A DNA stretch of 64,000 nt from Amycolatopsis sp. WAC 01376. Its GTDB lineage: Bacteria; Actinomycetota; Actinomycetes; Mycobacteriales; Pseudonocardiaceae. Position numbers and translations under genes: made by a program. Positions 17,610 through 26,009 of this stretch are shown here, piece after piece; the first letter of the stretch is position 1; each line of letters starts with the position of its first letter. Under the pieces are notes generated by a model. It made no database searches. It had not been told where the DNA came from and was given only the letters and a program-made list of their open reading frames with translations. Location: positions 1-64,000 of the forward strand of contig NZ_QHKL01000012.1 in assembly GCF_003947415.1 (NCBI RefSeq). Reading direction: 5' to 3'.

Positions 17610-18367
17610 AGGGACTCCGGTTGGTTGGCCCGATCACGGGTGGCCGAGTACAGGAAACTGTCGGGAAACCCTTCGGCGGCAAGGACTTCCCCGACGAAGA
17701 TCATCGCGGCGCGGCTGATCCCGGCCTCACGGGACTGCGCGGCGATGGTGCCGAGCGTCCCGCGCAGCACCTGCTCGCCGGGCTGACTCGCCAGCGCGAC
17801 CACCGCCGCCGGGCAGTCGTCTTGATAAAAGGGCCGCAATTCGTCGACTACTTGCTCGATGCGGTTGATCGCCAGATGCAGCGCGAGCGTCGTGCCGGTG
17901 CGCGCGAAGTTCGCCAGCGTTTCACCCGGTGGCATGGCCGTGGACCGGGCCTGCGCGCGCGTGATGACCAGGCTCTGGCCGACCTCGGGCACGGTCAGTT
18001 CGCGGTTGAGCAGCGCGGCCGCGGCGGCGAACGCGGGCACCCCCGGCGTGACGTCGTAGGGAACGCCGGCCGCGTCGAGCCGGCGCATCTGCTCGGCGAC
18101 CGCGCTGTAGATCGACGGATCGCCGGAACAGAGCCGCGCGATCTCGTGGCCGTTCCGGTGCGCGTCGACCATGCGCTCGACGATCGCGGGCAGATCGAGA
18201 TTCGCGGTGTCGATGAGCACCGCCTCCGGAGGGCAGTACTCCAAGAGCGCCGTGGGCGTCATGCTGCCGGGGTACAGGCAGGTCTCGCAGCGCCCGAGCA
18301 GGTCACGGCCCCGGACGGTGATGAGGTCGGCCGCGCCGGGACCCGCGCCGATGAAATGGACTGTCAC
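17606..18367 (-). CDS. cobM: Precorrin-4 C11-methyltransferase CobM
   Basis: This protein of about 253 residues begins at the GTG in a GTGA overlap with the cobL stop, giving VTVHFIGAGPGAADLITVRG, the standard CobM N-terminus. An ATG 12 nt upstream (18379) is an alternative start. Tetrapyrrole-methylase motifs follow: CLYPGSMTP, IARLCSGDPSIYSAVAEQMR, VTPGVPAFAAAAALLNRELTVPEV. CobM adds the C11 methyl to precorrin-4. Its stop overlaps the following oxidoreductase by 4 nt. Confidence 0.95.
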   Translation of the reverse strand: MTVHFIGAGPGAADLITVRGRDLLGRCETCLYPGSMTPTALLEYCPPEAVLIDTANLDLPAIVERMVDAHRNGHEIARLCSGDPSIYSAVAEQMRRLDAAGVPYDVTPGVPAFAAAAALLNRELTVPEVGQSLVITRAQARSTAMPPGETLANFARTGTTLALHLAINRIEQVVDELRPFYQDDCPAAVVALASQPGEQVLRGTLGTIAAQSREAGISRAAMIFVGEVLAAEGFPDSFLYSATRDRANQPESL

Positions 18368-19503
18368 GCTTTGCTCCATTGCGTCACGACCCGCGCCGGG
18401 GTCCAGCCGGTGAATCCGCCCAGCGGCGCTGCCTGTTCGACGGCGACACGGATCAGCTCCCCGCCGTGTTCGCCGTACGCGCGGGCCAGTGCCTGTTCGG
18501 ATTCGAGGGTCACGCCGTGCGCGACGATCCGCGCGCCGGTCGCCAGGCAGGCGTCCAGCACACCGGGCACGGTCAGCCCGCCGCCGACGAAGATCGCGTG
18601 CGGCCTGGTCAGTCCTTCGAGTGCTTCCGGCGCGGGACCGATCACCACGTCGAGTTCCGGGACCCCGAGCGCGTCCGCGTTCCGGGTGATCCGGGCGGCC
18701 CGCTCCGGGAGGCGCTCGATCGCGATCGCCCGGTTCAGCGGATGCACCCGGGACCACTCGATCCCGACGCTGCCCGCGCCCGCGCCGACGTCCCACAGCA
18801 GTTCGCCGGGTGACGGCGCGAGCCTGGCCAGCGCGGACGCGCGAAGGTCGCGTTTCGTGAGTTGCCCGTCGTGCTCGAAGGCGTCGTCCGGGAGGCCGGT
18901 CAGCGGCAGCGCGGGCCCGTCGGCCTCGACGGCGAACACGGTCAGCGAGCCGGGTCCGATCCGCTCGTCGGGGCCGCCGAGGTCGGACAGCGCGGTGACG
19001 CGGCTCTTGCCGTAGCCGCGGGCTTTGAGCAGGTCAAGGAGGTCTTCGGCGTTCGCGCCGAGGACGAGGATCTTCCGGCCGGGCGCCAAGGCGCGGCTCA
19101 CCCGGCCGATCGCGCGGCCGACGACGGTGACCACCTCGGTCTCCTCCGCGGACCAGCCGAGCCTCGCGCGGGCGAGCGTCACCGAGGACAACGCGGGCAG
19201 GATCTCGACGTCGTAGCCGCGCTGGACCAGCGTCGTGCCGATGCCGGACAACAGGGGATCACCGCTGGCCAGCACGCAGACGCGGCCTTCTCGTCCGGCG
19301 AGGAACTCGTCCAGCCCTGGCAAGAGCGGGCTGGGCCAGGGTTCGCTTTTCATCCCGGCGGGCAGGTACGCGAGCTGACGCGGAGCGCCCACGACCACGT
19401 CCGCGTTCACCACCGCTTCCCTGGCCTGCGAGGACAGACCGGGCCAGCCGTCGGCTCCGATCCCGACGACCGTCAGGGGTGATTTTTCGCGCACGCTCGT
19501 CAC
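18364..19503 (-). CDS. cobL: Precorrin-6B C5,15-methyltransferase (decarboxylating) CobL
   Basis: A protein of about 379 residues from GTG 19503 (GTG 19494 is also possible). Residues 1-210 are the CobE/CbiE tetrapyrrole methylase half (LTVVGIGADGWPGLSSQAREAV, then CVLASGDPLLSGIGTTL). The remainder is the CobT/CbiT class-I methyltransferase half (LLWDVGAGAGSVGIEWSR, then AIAIERLPERAARITRNA, and FVGGGLTVPGVLDAC). The enzyme methylates C5 and C15 and removes the acetate carboxyl at C12. It heads the minus-strand operon and is divergent from the chelatase-cobO-cobB-cobC operon over only about 61 bp. Confidence 0.95.
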   Translation of the reverse strand: MTSVREKSPLTVVGIGADGWPGLSSQAREAVVNADVVVGAPRQLAYLPAGMKSEPWPSPLLPGLDEFLAGREGRVCVLASGDPLLSGIGTTLVQRGYDVEILPALSSVTLARARLGWSAEETEVVTVVGRAIGRVSRALAPGRKILVLGANAEDLLDLLKARGYGKSRVTALSDLGGPDERIGPGSLTVFAVEADGPALPLTGLPDDAFEHDGQLTKRDLRASALARLAPSPGELLWDVGAGAGSVGIEWSRVHPLNRAIAIERLPERAARITRNADALGVPELDVVIGPAPEALEGLTRPHAIFVGGGLTVPGVLDACLATGARIVAHGVTLESEQALARAYGEHGGELIRVAVEQAAPLGGFTGWTPARVVTQWSKA

Positions 19504-19564
19504 GTTAGATGACGGAATTCCTATGCGATGATCGGCCAGAGTTCGTCGACGATGAGGGAGTGCT

Positions 19565-21529
19565 GTGAAGCCGTACCCGTTCACCGCCGTTGTGGGGATG
19601 CCGGATCTGCGCCTGGCGCTGGTGCTTTCCTCCATCTCACCCGCCGTCGGCGGGGTGCTGGTGCGCGGGGAGAAGGGCACGGCGAAGTCGACGATGGTCC
19701 GTGCGCTGGCCGGTCTGCTACCCGGCGTCGACGTCGTGGACGCGTGCCGGTTCTCCTGCGATCCCGTCGAGCCTGATCCGGCCTGCCCCGACGGCCCGCA
19801 CGCCGAGGGCTCGCCCGCGCACCGCCGTCCCGCGCGGCTCGTGGAGTTGCCGGTCGGCGCGGCAGAGGACCGTGTGATCGGCTCGCTGAACCTGGAACGC
19901 GCGCTGGCCGACGGCGTCACCGATTTCCAGCCCGGTCTGCTCGCGGCCGCGCATCGCGGCCTGCTGTACGTGGACGAGGTCAACCTCCTGCACGACCACC
20001 TGGTCGACACGCTGCTCGACGCCGCCGCCATGGGCCGCGCGACCGTCGAGCGCGAGGGCGTTTCGGTCTCGCACGCGGCCCGGTTCGTCCTCATCGGCAC
20101 GATGAACCCCGAGGAAGGCGAGCTGCGGCCGCAGTTGCTGGACCGCTTCGGGCTCACCGTCGAGGTCGCGTCCAGCCGGGATCCCGAACTGCGGGTCGAG
20201 GTCGTCCGGCGACGGCTCGCCTACGAGGCGGATCCCGACGGTTTCGCCGGCCAGTACGCCGCGGCCGACGCCGAACTCGCCGCGGACATCGAGGCGGCGC
20301 AACGACTTCTGCCGTCGGTCAAACTGCCGGACGACGCGCTGCGCCAGATCGCCGAGGTGTGCGCGTCCTTCGAGGTCGACGGCATGCGCGCGGATATCGT
20401 GACCGCGCGGACGGCCGTCGCGCACGCCGCCTGGGCCGGCCGCACCGAGGTGACCACCGAGGACGTCCGGGTCGCGGCCCGGCTCGCGCTGCCGCACCGC
20501 CGTCGCCGGAATCCCTTCGACGCGCCCGGGATCTCCGAGGAACAGCTGGAGCAGGCGTTGCAGGACGCCGAGCCCGAAGGTCCCGGCCCTGACGATGACG
20601 GCCCCGGTTCCGGTGCACCGCCGGAGGGTGGCGAAACGTCGGGCCCGCCGCCGTCGGAAGGCGGCGAGGAGCCCTCGGGCGGTGGCAAGAGCGGCGGTGA
20701 GCAGAAGCCGGTCGGCGCCGGGGAAGCCTTTCGTGCCAGGCGTTTCGAGGTGAAGGGCACCGGCGAGGGCGCCGCGGGCCGCCGGTCCCGCGCCATCACC
20801 ACCAACGGCCGGACGATCGGTGTCCAGCCCGCCGGGACCAAGGACGGGCATCCGCATCTGCTCGCGACCGTCCGCGCGGCTGCGCCGCACCAGCGGTCTC
20901 GCGGCCGCAGCGGCGCCGGACTCGTCGTACGGTCCCAGGATCTGCGGTTCGCGCGGCGGGAAGGGCGCGAGGGCAACCTGGTGCTGTTCTGCGTCGACGC
21001 GTCCGGCTCGATGGGTGCGCGGCAGCGGATGCGCGAGGTCAAGACCGCCGTGCTGTCCCTGCTGCTCGACGCCTACCAGCGGCGCGACAAGGTGGGCCTG
21101 GTGACCTTCCGGGCCTCCGGTGCCGAACTCGCACTCCCGCCCACTATCAGCGTCGACGCCGCGGCGTCCCGTTTGGACGGTCTCGCGACCGGCGGCCGGA
21201 CCCCGCTGGCGGAGGGACTCCTTGAGGCGGCGCGGGTTCTGCGGATCGAAGCGGTCCGTGATCCGCTGCGGCGGCCGCTGCTCGTCGTCGTCACCGACGG
21301 CCGCGCGACCAGCGGCGCGGACGCCGTCCAGCGCGCGAAGCAGGCGGCCGGGCTGCTGGCCGGAAACGTGACCTCGGTCGTGATGGACTGCGAGAGCGGG
21401 AAGATGCGCCTCGGACTCGCCGCGGAACTGGCGGAACACCTTGGCGCGGAACACGTCCCGGTCGCCGAAGTCGCCGCTGACACCCTGGCGGGCGCCGTCC
21501 GCACACGTATTTCCGGGAGGGCCGCGTAA
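19565..21529 (+). CDS. Fused ChlI/ChlD-type (magnesium/cobalt) chelatase ATPase subunit
   Basis: A 654-residue fusion. Residues 1-330 are an AAA+ ChlI/BchI-like ATPase: Walker A GEKGTAKST at about 35-43, LYVDEVNLLHDHLVDTLLDA as Walker B and the helix-2 insert, TMNPEEGELRPQLLDRFG as sensor 1. A Pro/Gly/acid-rich linker covers about 330-400. Residues 470-650 are a von Willebrand A domain with MIDAS DASGSMGARQ at about 478-487. In many actinobacteria a protein of this kind replaces CobS/CobT and works with CobN to insert cobalt into hydrogenobyrinate diamide; the cob neighbours support that. cobN is not in this window. The stop TAA shares its last A with the cobO ATG. Confidence 0.88.
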   Translation: MKPYPFTAVVGMPDLRLALVLSSISPAVGGVLVRGEKGTAKSTMVRALAGLLPGVDVVDACRFSCDPVEPDPACPDGPHAEGSPAHRRPARLVELPVGAAEDRVIGSLNLERALADGVTDFQPGLLAAAHRGLLYVDEVNLLHDHLVDTLLDAAAMGRATVEREGVSVSHAARFVLIGTMNPEEGELRPQLLDRFGLTVEVASSRDPELRVEVVRRRLAYEADPDGFAGQYAAADAELAADIEAAQRLLPSVKLPDDALRQIAEVCASFEVDGMRADIVTARTAVAHAAWAGRTEVTTEDVRVAARLALPHRRRRNPFDAPGISEEQLEQALQDAEPEGPGPDDDGPGSGAPPEGGETSGPPPSEGGEEPSGGGKSGGEQKPVGAGEAFRARRFEVKGTGEGAAGRRSRAITTNGRTIGVQPAGTKDGHPHLLATVRAAAPHQRSRGRSGAGLVVRSQDLRFARREGREGNLVLFCVDASGSMGARQRMREVKTAVLSLLLDAYQRRDKVGLVTFRASGAELALPPTISVDAAASRLDGLATGGRTPLAEGLLEAARVLRIEAVRDPLRRPLLVVVTDGRATSGADAVQRAKQAAGLLAGNVTSVVMDCESGKMRLGLAAELAEHLGAEHVPVAEVAADTLAGAVRTRISGRAA

Positions 21530-22143
21530 TGCCGCAGGGTAAACCGGAAACGGTGCCGAACGACGGGCTCACCACGCGTCAGCGCCGCAACCGCCCGCTG
21601 CTCGCCGTGCACACCGGCGAGATGAAGGGCAAGTCCACGGCCGCGTTCGGCATGGCGTTGCGCGCGTGGAACCAGGGCTGGTCGATCGGCGTGTTCCAGT
21701 TCGTCAAGTCGGCGAAATGGCGCGTCGGCGAGGAAGCCGCGTTCCGCGCGCTCGGCAAACTGCACGACGACACCGGCCAGGGCGGACCGGTCGAATGGCA
21801 CAAGATGGGCGAAGGCTGGAGCTGGGCGCGCAAGTCCGGTTCCGAAGAGGACCACGCCGAGAACGCCCGTGAGGGCTGGGCCGAGATCAAACGCCGCCTG
21901 GCCGCCGAAACCCACGACTTCTACGTGCTCGACGAGTTCAGCTACCTGCTCAAATGGGGTTGGCTCGAAGTGGACGACGTCGTCTCGACGCTGACCGCGC
22001 GCCCCGGTCACCAGCATGTCGTGATCACCGGCCGGTACGCGCCGCCGGAGCTGATCGAAGCGGCGGACCTGGTCGCCGAACTGACCAAGGTGAAGCATCC
22101 GATGGACGCCGGGCAAAAAGGCCAGCGAGGCATCGAATGGTGA
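21529..22143 (+). CDS. cobO: Cob(I)yrinic acid a,c-diamide adenosyltransferase CobO
   Basis: This 204-residue CobA/CobO-type corrinoid adenosyltransferase has LLAVHTGEMKGKSTAAFGMALRA as its P-loop, VFQFVKSAKWRVGEE, and VLDEFSYLLKWGWLEVDDV as the Walker-B-like segment; the C-terminus VKHPMDAGQKGQRGIEW is diagnostic. It transfers the adenosyl group of ATP to Co(I). The start ATG overlaps the chelatase stop by one base, and its own end overlaps cobB. Confidence 0.96.
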   Translation: MPQGKPETVPNDGLTTRQRRNRPLLAVHTGEMKGKSTAAFGMALRAWNQGWSIGVFQFVKSAKWRVGEEAAFRALGKLHDDTGQGGPVEWHKMGEGWSWARKSGSEEDHAENAREGWAEIKRRLAAETHDFYVLDEFSYLLKWGWLEVDDVVSTLTARPGHQHVVITGRYAPPELIEAADLVAELTKVKHPMDAGQKGQRGIEW

Positions 22144-23471
22144 ACCGCGTGGTCATCGCCGCGCCCGGTTCCGGGCACGGCAAGACCACGATCGCCGCGG
22201 GGCTGATGGCGGCGTTGCGGGCGCGGGGGCTGAAGGTGTCCGGGCACAAGGTCGGCCCCGACTTCATCGACCCGAGCTACCACGCCCTCGCCACCGGACG
22301 GCCGCCGCGCAACCTCGACCCGTTCCTCCAGGGTGAGGACCGGCTGATTCCGTTGCTGCGGCACGGTTCCGCCGGTGCCGACATCGCGATCATCGAAGGC
22401 GTGATGGGCCTGTTCGACGGGGCGCTCGGCACCGAGGGCTACGCGTCGACGGCGCATGTCGCGCGGCTGCTGGACGCTCCGGTGGTGCTCGTCGTCGACG
22501 CCTCGGCCGCGTCGCGCAGTGTCGCCGCGACCGTGCTCGGGTTCGCGCAGTACGACACGCGCGTCCGGCTCGCCGGCGTCATCCTGAACAAGCTGGGCTC
22601 GCAGCGGCACGCGGACGAGATCGTCACCGCGCTGGAAGCGACCGGCGTCCCACTGCTGGGAACGTTGTACCGCAACGAAGAGATCCACGCGCCCAGCCGT
22701 CACCTCGGCCTGGTGCCGGCGGCGGAACGGGCGAGCGAGTCGGCGCGGCTGCTGCCGGAACTGGCCGCCTGGATCAGCGAGGGAGTGGACCTCGGCGCCG
22801 TCGTGCAGGTCGCGCGCTCGGCCTCCCGGCTTTCCGGAGAGCCTTGGCGCCCGCCGCTTTCCCATGACGGACGGCGTTCGGTCGTCGCCGCCGCGGCCGG
22901 TCCCGCGTTCACCTTCCGCTACACCGAGGCCGTCGAACTGCTCGCCGCCGCAGGGGTCGACGTCGTCGAGGTGGATCCGTTGCAGGACAAGGAACTCCCC
23001 GAAGGCTGCGCGGGCTTGTACTTCGGCGGCGGCTTCCCCGAGGTGCACGCCGAAGAGCTGTCGGCGAACGTCCCGTTGCGGACGGCGATCGCGCGAGCCG
23101 TCGGCGACGGAATGCCCGTCGTGGCGGAATGCGCGGGACTGCTGTATCTGTGCCAGGACATCGACGGCTTGCCGATGACCGGCGTCCTCGACGCGTCGGC
23201 CACCATGACCAAACGCGGGAAACTCGGCTACCGCAAGGCCTTCGCGCCCGCGGACAGCGTGCTGGCCGTCGCGGGGCAACGCGTCACCGGCCACGAATTC
23301 CACCGCACGATCGTCGAACCCGGCAGCGGCCCGACCCCGGCCTGGGGCTGGGACCGCACGCCCGACGGCTTCGCGTCCGCGTCACTGCACGCGTCCTACC
23401 TGCACGTCCACTGGGCGGGCTATCCCGAACTCGCCGAACGGTTCGCCGCCGCGGTGCACGACCATGGCTGA
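22137..23471 (+). CDS. cobB: Hydrogenobyrinic acid a,c-diamide synthase CobB
   Basis: A 444-residue glutamine-dependent amidotransferase. The ATG at 22137 is used here; GTG at 22140, in a GTGA overlap with cobO, would serve as well. The N-terminal dethiobiotin-synthetase-like domain has VVIAAPGSGHGKTTIAAGL as P-loop and VSGHKVGPDFIDPSYHALATGRP. The C-terminal GATase-3 domain has the nucleophile in VVAECAGLLYLC and a late His in SLHASYLHVHW. It amidates the a and c side chains. It overlaps cobC by 8 nt. Confidence 0.95.
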   Translation: MVNRVVIAAPGSGHGKTTIAAGLMAALRARGLKVSGHKVGPDFIDPSYHALATGRPPRNLDPFLQGEDRLIPLLRHGSAGADIAIIEGVMGLFDGALGTEGYASTAHVARLLDAPVVLVVDASAASRSVAATVLGFAQYDTRVRLAGVILNKLGSQRHADEIVTALEATGVPLLGTLYRNEEIHAPSRHLGLVPAAERASESARLLPELAAWISEGVDLGAVVQVARSASRLSGEPWRPPLSHDGRRSVVAAAAGPAFTFRYTEAVELLAAAGVDVVEVDPLQDKELPEGCAGLYFGGGFPEVHAEELSANVPLRTAIARAVGDGMPVVAECAGLLYLCQDIDGLPMTGVLDASATMTKRGKLGYRKAFAPADSVLAVAGQRVTGHEFHRTIVEPGSGPTPAWGWDRTPDGFASASLHASYLHVHWAGYPELAERFAAAVHDHG

Positions 23472-24471
23472 CTACGACCTCTGGCACCACGGCGATCGCG
23501 AGGTCGGCGAGGGGCTCGTCGATCTGGCGGTCAACGTCCGGCTCCCGGCGCCGCCCGCGTGGCTGCGCGCCGAACTGGCGGCGGCCCTCGACGACCTCGC
23601 GGCCTACCCGGACGTCACCGCCGCTGTGATGGCTGTGGCCCGGCGACATGGTTTGCCGGAGTCCCAGGTGCTGGTGACCTCGGGCGCGGCCGAGGCCTTC
23701 ACCTTGCTGGCCACGGCGTTGCGGCCCGCGCACGCCGTGGTCGTGCACCCGCAGTTCACCGAACCGGAAGCCGCTTTGCGCGCGGCCGGACATCGAGTGC
23801 ACCGGGTCCTGTTGTCGCCAGACGACGGTTTCCGGCTGGGCGGCGTCCCGGACGAAGCGGACCTGGTCTTCGTCGGGAACCCCACGAATCCGACTTCGGT
23901 GCTGCACCCGGCCGCGGATCTGCTCGCTTTGGGACGCCCGGGTCGCCTGGTCGTCGTCGACGAGGCTTTCCTCGACGCAGTCCCCGGCGAGATCGAAAGC
24001 GTTGCAGGACAACCAGGTTTCGCTGTCCTCCGCAGCTTGACGAAGACCTGGGGCATCGCCGGACTCCGCGCCGGATACGTCCTGGCAGACGAGTCCATTG
24101 TGGACAAACTACGCGCGGTCCAGCCGCCGTGGTCGGTGTCGTCACTCGCCGCCGTCGCCGTGGTGGCGTGCTGCCGCCCGGCGGCGCTGGAGGAAGCCGA
24201 AAAGCTGGCGGTCGCGGCGGAGTCGGACCGGGAGTACCTGGTCTCGGGTCTGGCCGGGTTGGGTGTCGAGGTGCTGGGGGAGCCGCGGGGGCCTTTCGTG
24301 CTCGTCCGGCTCCCCGGCGCTGACGGTGTCCGGGAACGGTTGCGGGAGAAGGGTTTCGCCGTCCGGCGGGGGGATACCTTCCCGGGGCTGGACGCGCGGT
24401 ACCTGCGGATCGCGGTGCGGGACAGGGAGACGGTGGACGCCTTCCTGGCCGCGCTCGATGCTGTTGTCTGA
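23464..24471 (+). CDS. cobC: CobC-like PLP-dependent aminotransferase (threonine-phosphate decarboxylase family)
   Basis: A 335-residue class I/II aminotransferase fold protein. SGAAEAFTLLATAL is the cofactor phosphate-binding turn, VGNPTNPTSVLHP is the substrate-binding loop, VVVDEAFLDAVPGE contributes the Asp that contacts the pyridine N, and SLTKTWGIAGLRAGYVLAD contains the PLP Lys. In cobalamin clusters this family supplies the aminopropanol arm or its phosphate (CobC/CobD-Salmonella type). It is the last gene of the coupled chelatase-cobO-cobB-cobC operon, and an imperfect palindrome follows 28 nt later. Confidence 0.88.
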   Translation: MADYDLWHHGDREVGEGLVDLAVNVRLPAPPAWLRAELAAALDDLAAYPDVTAAVMAVARRHGLPESQVLVTSGAAEAFTLLATALRPAHAVVVHPQFTEPEAALRAAGHRVHRVLLSPDDGFRLGGVPDEADLVFVGNPTNPTSVLHPAADLLALGRPGRLVVVDEAFLDAVPGEIESVAGQPGFAVLRSLTKTWGIAGLRAGYVLADESIVDKLRAVQPPWSVSSLAAVAVVACCRPAALEEAEKLAVAAESDREYLVSGLAGLGVEVLGEPRGPFVLVRLPGADGVRERLREKGFAVRRGDTFPGLDARYLRIAVRDRETVDAFLAALDAVV

Positions 24472-24498
24472 CGCCGGTGCCTTCGCCTTGTTGTGCCG

Positions 24499-24550
24499 CC
24501 CCCGATGTGGCATTGGGGACGCTCAACGCCTCCAATGCCACATTGGGAGC
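24499..24550. repeat. Imperfect palindrome with two CCAATGTGGCATTGG units
   Basis: Arms at about 24499-24522 and 24527-24550 pair with three or four mismatches. Each contains the same CAATGTGGCATTGG core as the elements at 12519-12575 and 39040-39062. It sits 28 nt after the cobC stop and may act as a terminator. Confidence 0.75.
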
Positions 24551-24654
24551 ACCGAACCGAGACCGTCAGGGTGCGCAAGGAGGCACGCCACATTTCGGGT
24601 TAGAACCCGAATCGCCACTCACGACCAACGTGAGCGAAGTGGTTGGATGAGCCG

Positions 24655-25350
24655 GTGAACTTCGTGATCGGCGTCTTTGATCTCTTCGCCTACACCATCC
24701 CCGGCGCGTTGTACGTCGCGTTCTTCGGGTACCTCGGGGCGAAACTCCATATCCTGACCGCGGCGAGCATCGGTGGCGTGCCCACCGTGGTGCTGGTCGT
24801 CGTGATCGTGGTGCTGAGTTTCCTGCTGGGCTATTTGGCCTATCCGCTCGGTGAGGCGCTGGAGCGGATCGTGCCTCGGAGGCGGAGCAGGAACGCCGCC
24901 GAGGAGTTCCTTCGCCGGATGCCCGCGGCCAAGGATCGCGCGTTCCTGAAGGAGAACACGCATCTTCTGCTGTGCGCGCTTCAACTGCACGACAAGGAGG
25001 TCGCGGCCGACGTCACGCGACTGCGCGCGTCCGGGCTCATGGTGCGCAACTGCGCGCCGCCGTTGCTGTTCGGAGCGGTCGCCGCGATCGTCGAGATCTT
25101 CGCCGGGAAGCATCCGTTCATCGCCGCCGGGCTCGCGGCGCTGTTGCTGTTCGCCTCGCTCACGTTGGTTTCGCAGGGCCGGAAGCTCGGCCTCTGGGCC
25201 GGGATGAAGACCCTGGAGCTGTGCTTCTGGTTGCCGGAAATCGACGAGAAACTGGCGGCTCCTCAGAAGGACACAGCCAGCAAGACCCCCGCGACGGCGA
25301 CCTCGACGCAACCGCCGAGCACATCCCCGGTGACCCCGCCCAGCCGCTGA
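24655..25350 (+). CDS. Membrane protein of unknown function
   Basis: A protein of about 231 residues from GTG 24655, preceded by GGATGAG at 24645-24651; a TTG at 24643 is an alternative. Hydrophobic spans cover about residues 4-30 (FVIGVFDLFAYTIPGALYVAFF), 38-65 (TVVLVVVIVVLSFLLGYLAYPLG), and two near 135-175. Between them is a soluble helical loop with RRRSRNAAEEFLRRMP. No enzyme motif was recognised. The last roughly 30 residues are Thr/Pro/Ser/Ala rich and are encoded antisense to the conserved end of cobS (88-nt overlap), so this tail is probably under little selection of its own. Confidence 0.7.
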   Translation: MNFVIGVFDLFAYTIPGALYVAFFGYLGAKLHILTAASIGGVPTVVLVVVIVVLSFLLGYLAYPLGEALERIVPRRRSRNAAEEFLRRMPAAKDRAFLKENTHLLLCALQLHDKEVAADVTRLRASGLMVRNCAPPLLFGAVAAIVEIFAGKHPFIAAGLAALLLFASLTLVSQGRKLGLWAGMKTLELCFWLPEIDEKLAAPQKDTASKTPATATSTQPPSTSPVTPPSR

Positions 25351-26009
25351 ACGCACCGCGCCAGCAGCGCCGACGCGGCCAGGTATCCCAGCGTCACCGC
25401 GATCAGCCCTTGCCACCACGGAAGTATCAGCGCCGCCGCGCCCGCGAGGACGGCGAACACGACCGCGGCCGTCCACACCGGCACCGAACCGGCGACGGTC
25501 GCGCCCAGCCCTTCCGGCCGGGCCGAGGGGACGCCTCGCGCGCAGCACAGCGACAGCACCCCGCGTCCGGCGACGACCGCGATCGCGACCGCCGCGATCC
25601 CGTGTCCGGCCGAGATCGCCCCCGCCAGCGCGCCGACCTGCACCAGCAGCGTCAGCACGAGAGTCGCGATCCCGGTCGGCCCGGAGTCCCCTCGCCGCAT
25701 GACCTCCAGCGCGCGTGCGCGGTCGTACGAAGCACCGAGTCCGTCGGCGGTGGCGGCGTGCCCGTCCAGGTGGAGCCCGCGGCTGCCCAGCCCCACCGCA
25801 CCCACCGCGAGCGCAGCCGACGCGAAAGCGGGTAGGCCGACCAGTTCACCCAAGAAAACGATCACCGAAGCGACGGCGGCGAGCGGCAGGACGGCCAGCG
25901 GGCCGAGCACCATCGCGCCGCCCGCCACCCGCCGGTCGATCAGGCCCGGTGCCGGCACCCGGACCGTGGTCAGGGTGCCGACGGCCATCTTCAGCGCGTC
26001 GGCGATCAA
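25263..26009 (-). CDS. cobS: Adenosylcobinamide-GDP ribazoletransferase CobS
   Basis: This 248-residue polytopic membrane protein joins alpha-ribazole (phosphate) to adenosylcobinamide-GDP, the last step of nucleotide-loop assembly. The signature GLHLDGHAATADGLG is followed by ALEVMRRGDSGPTG, the two metal/substrate segments, then four to five hydrophobic spans. In most homologues the first segment reads DG-(L)-ADT-x-DG; here the ADT Asp is Ala and the Leu is His. The remaining motif acids are kept. The start overlaps the cobT stop by 4 nt. The 3' end overlaps the convergent membrane-protein gene by 88 nt. Confidence 0.92.
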   Translation of the reverse strand: MIADALKMAVGTLTTVRVPAPGLIDRRVAGGAMVLGPLAVLPLAAVASVIVFLGELVGLPAFASAALAVGAVGLGSRGLHLDGHAATADGLGASYDRARALEVMRRGDSGPTGIATLVLTLLVQVGALAGAISAGHGIAAVAIAVVAGRGVLSLCCARGVPSARPEGLGATVAGSVPVWTAAVVFAVLAGAAALILPWWQGLIAVTLGYLAASALLARCVQRLGGVTGDVLGGCVEVAVAGVLLAVSF

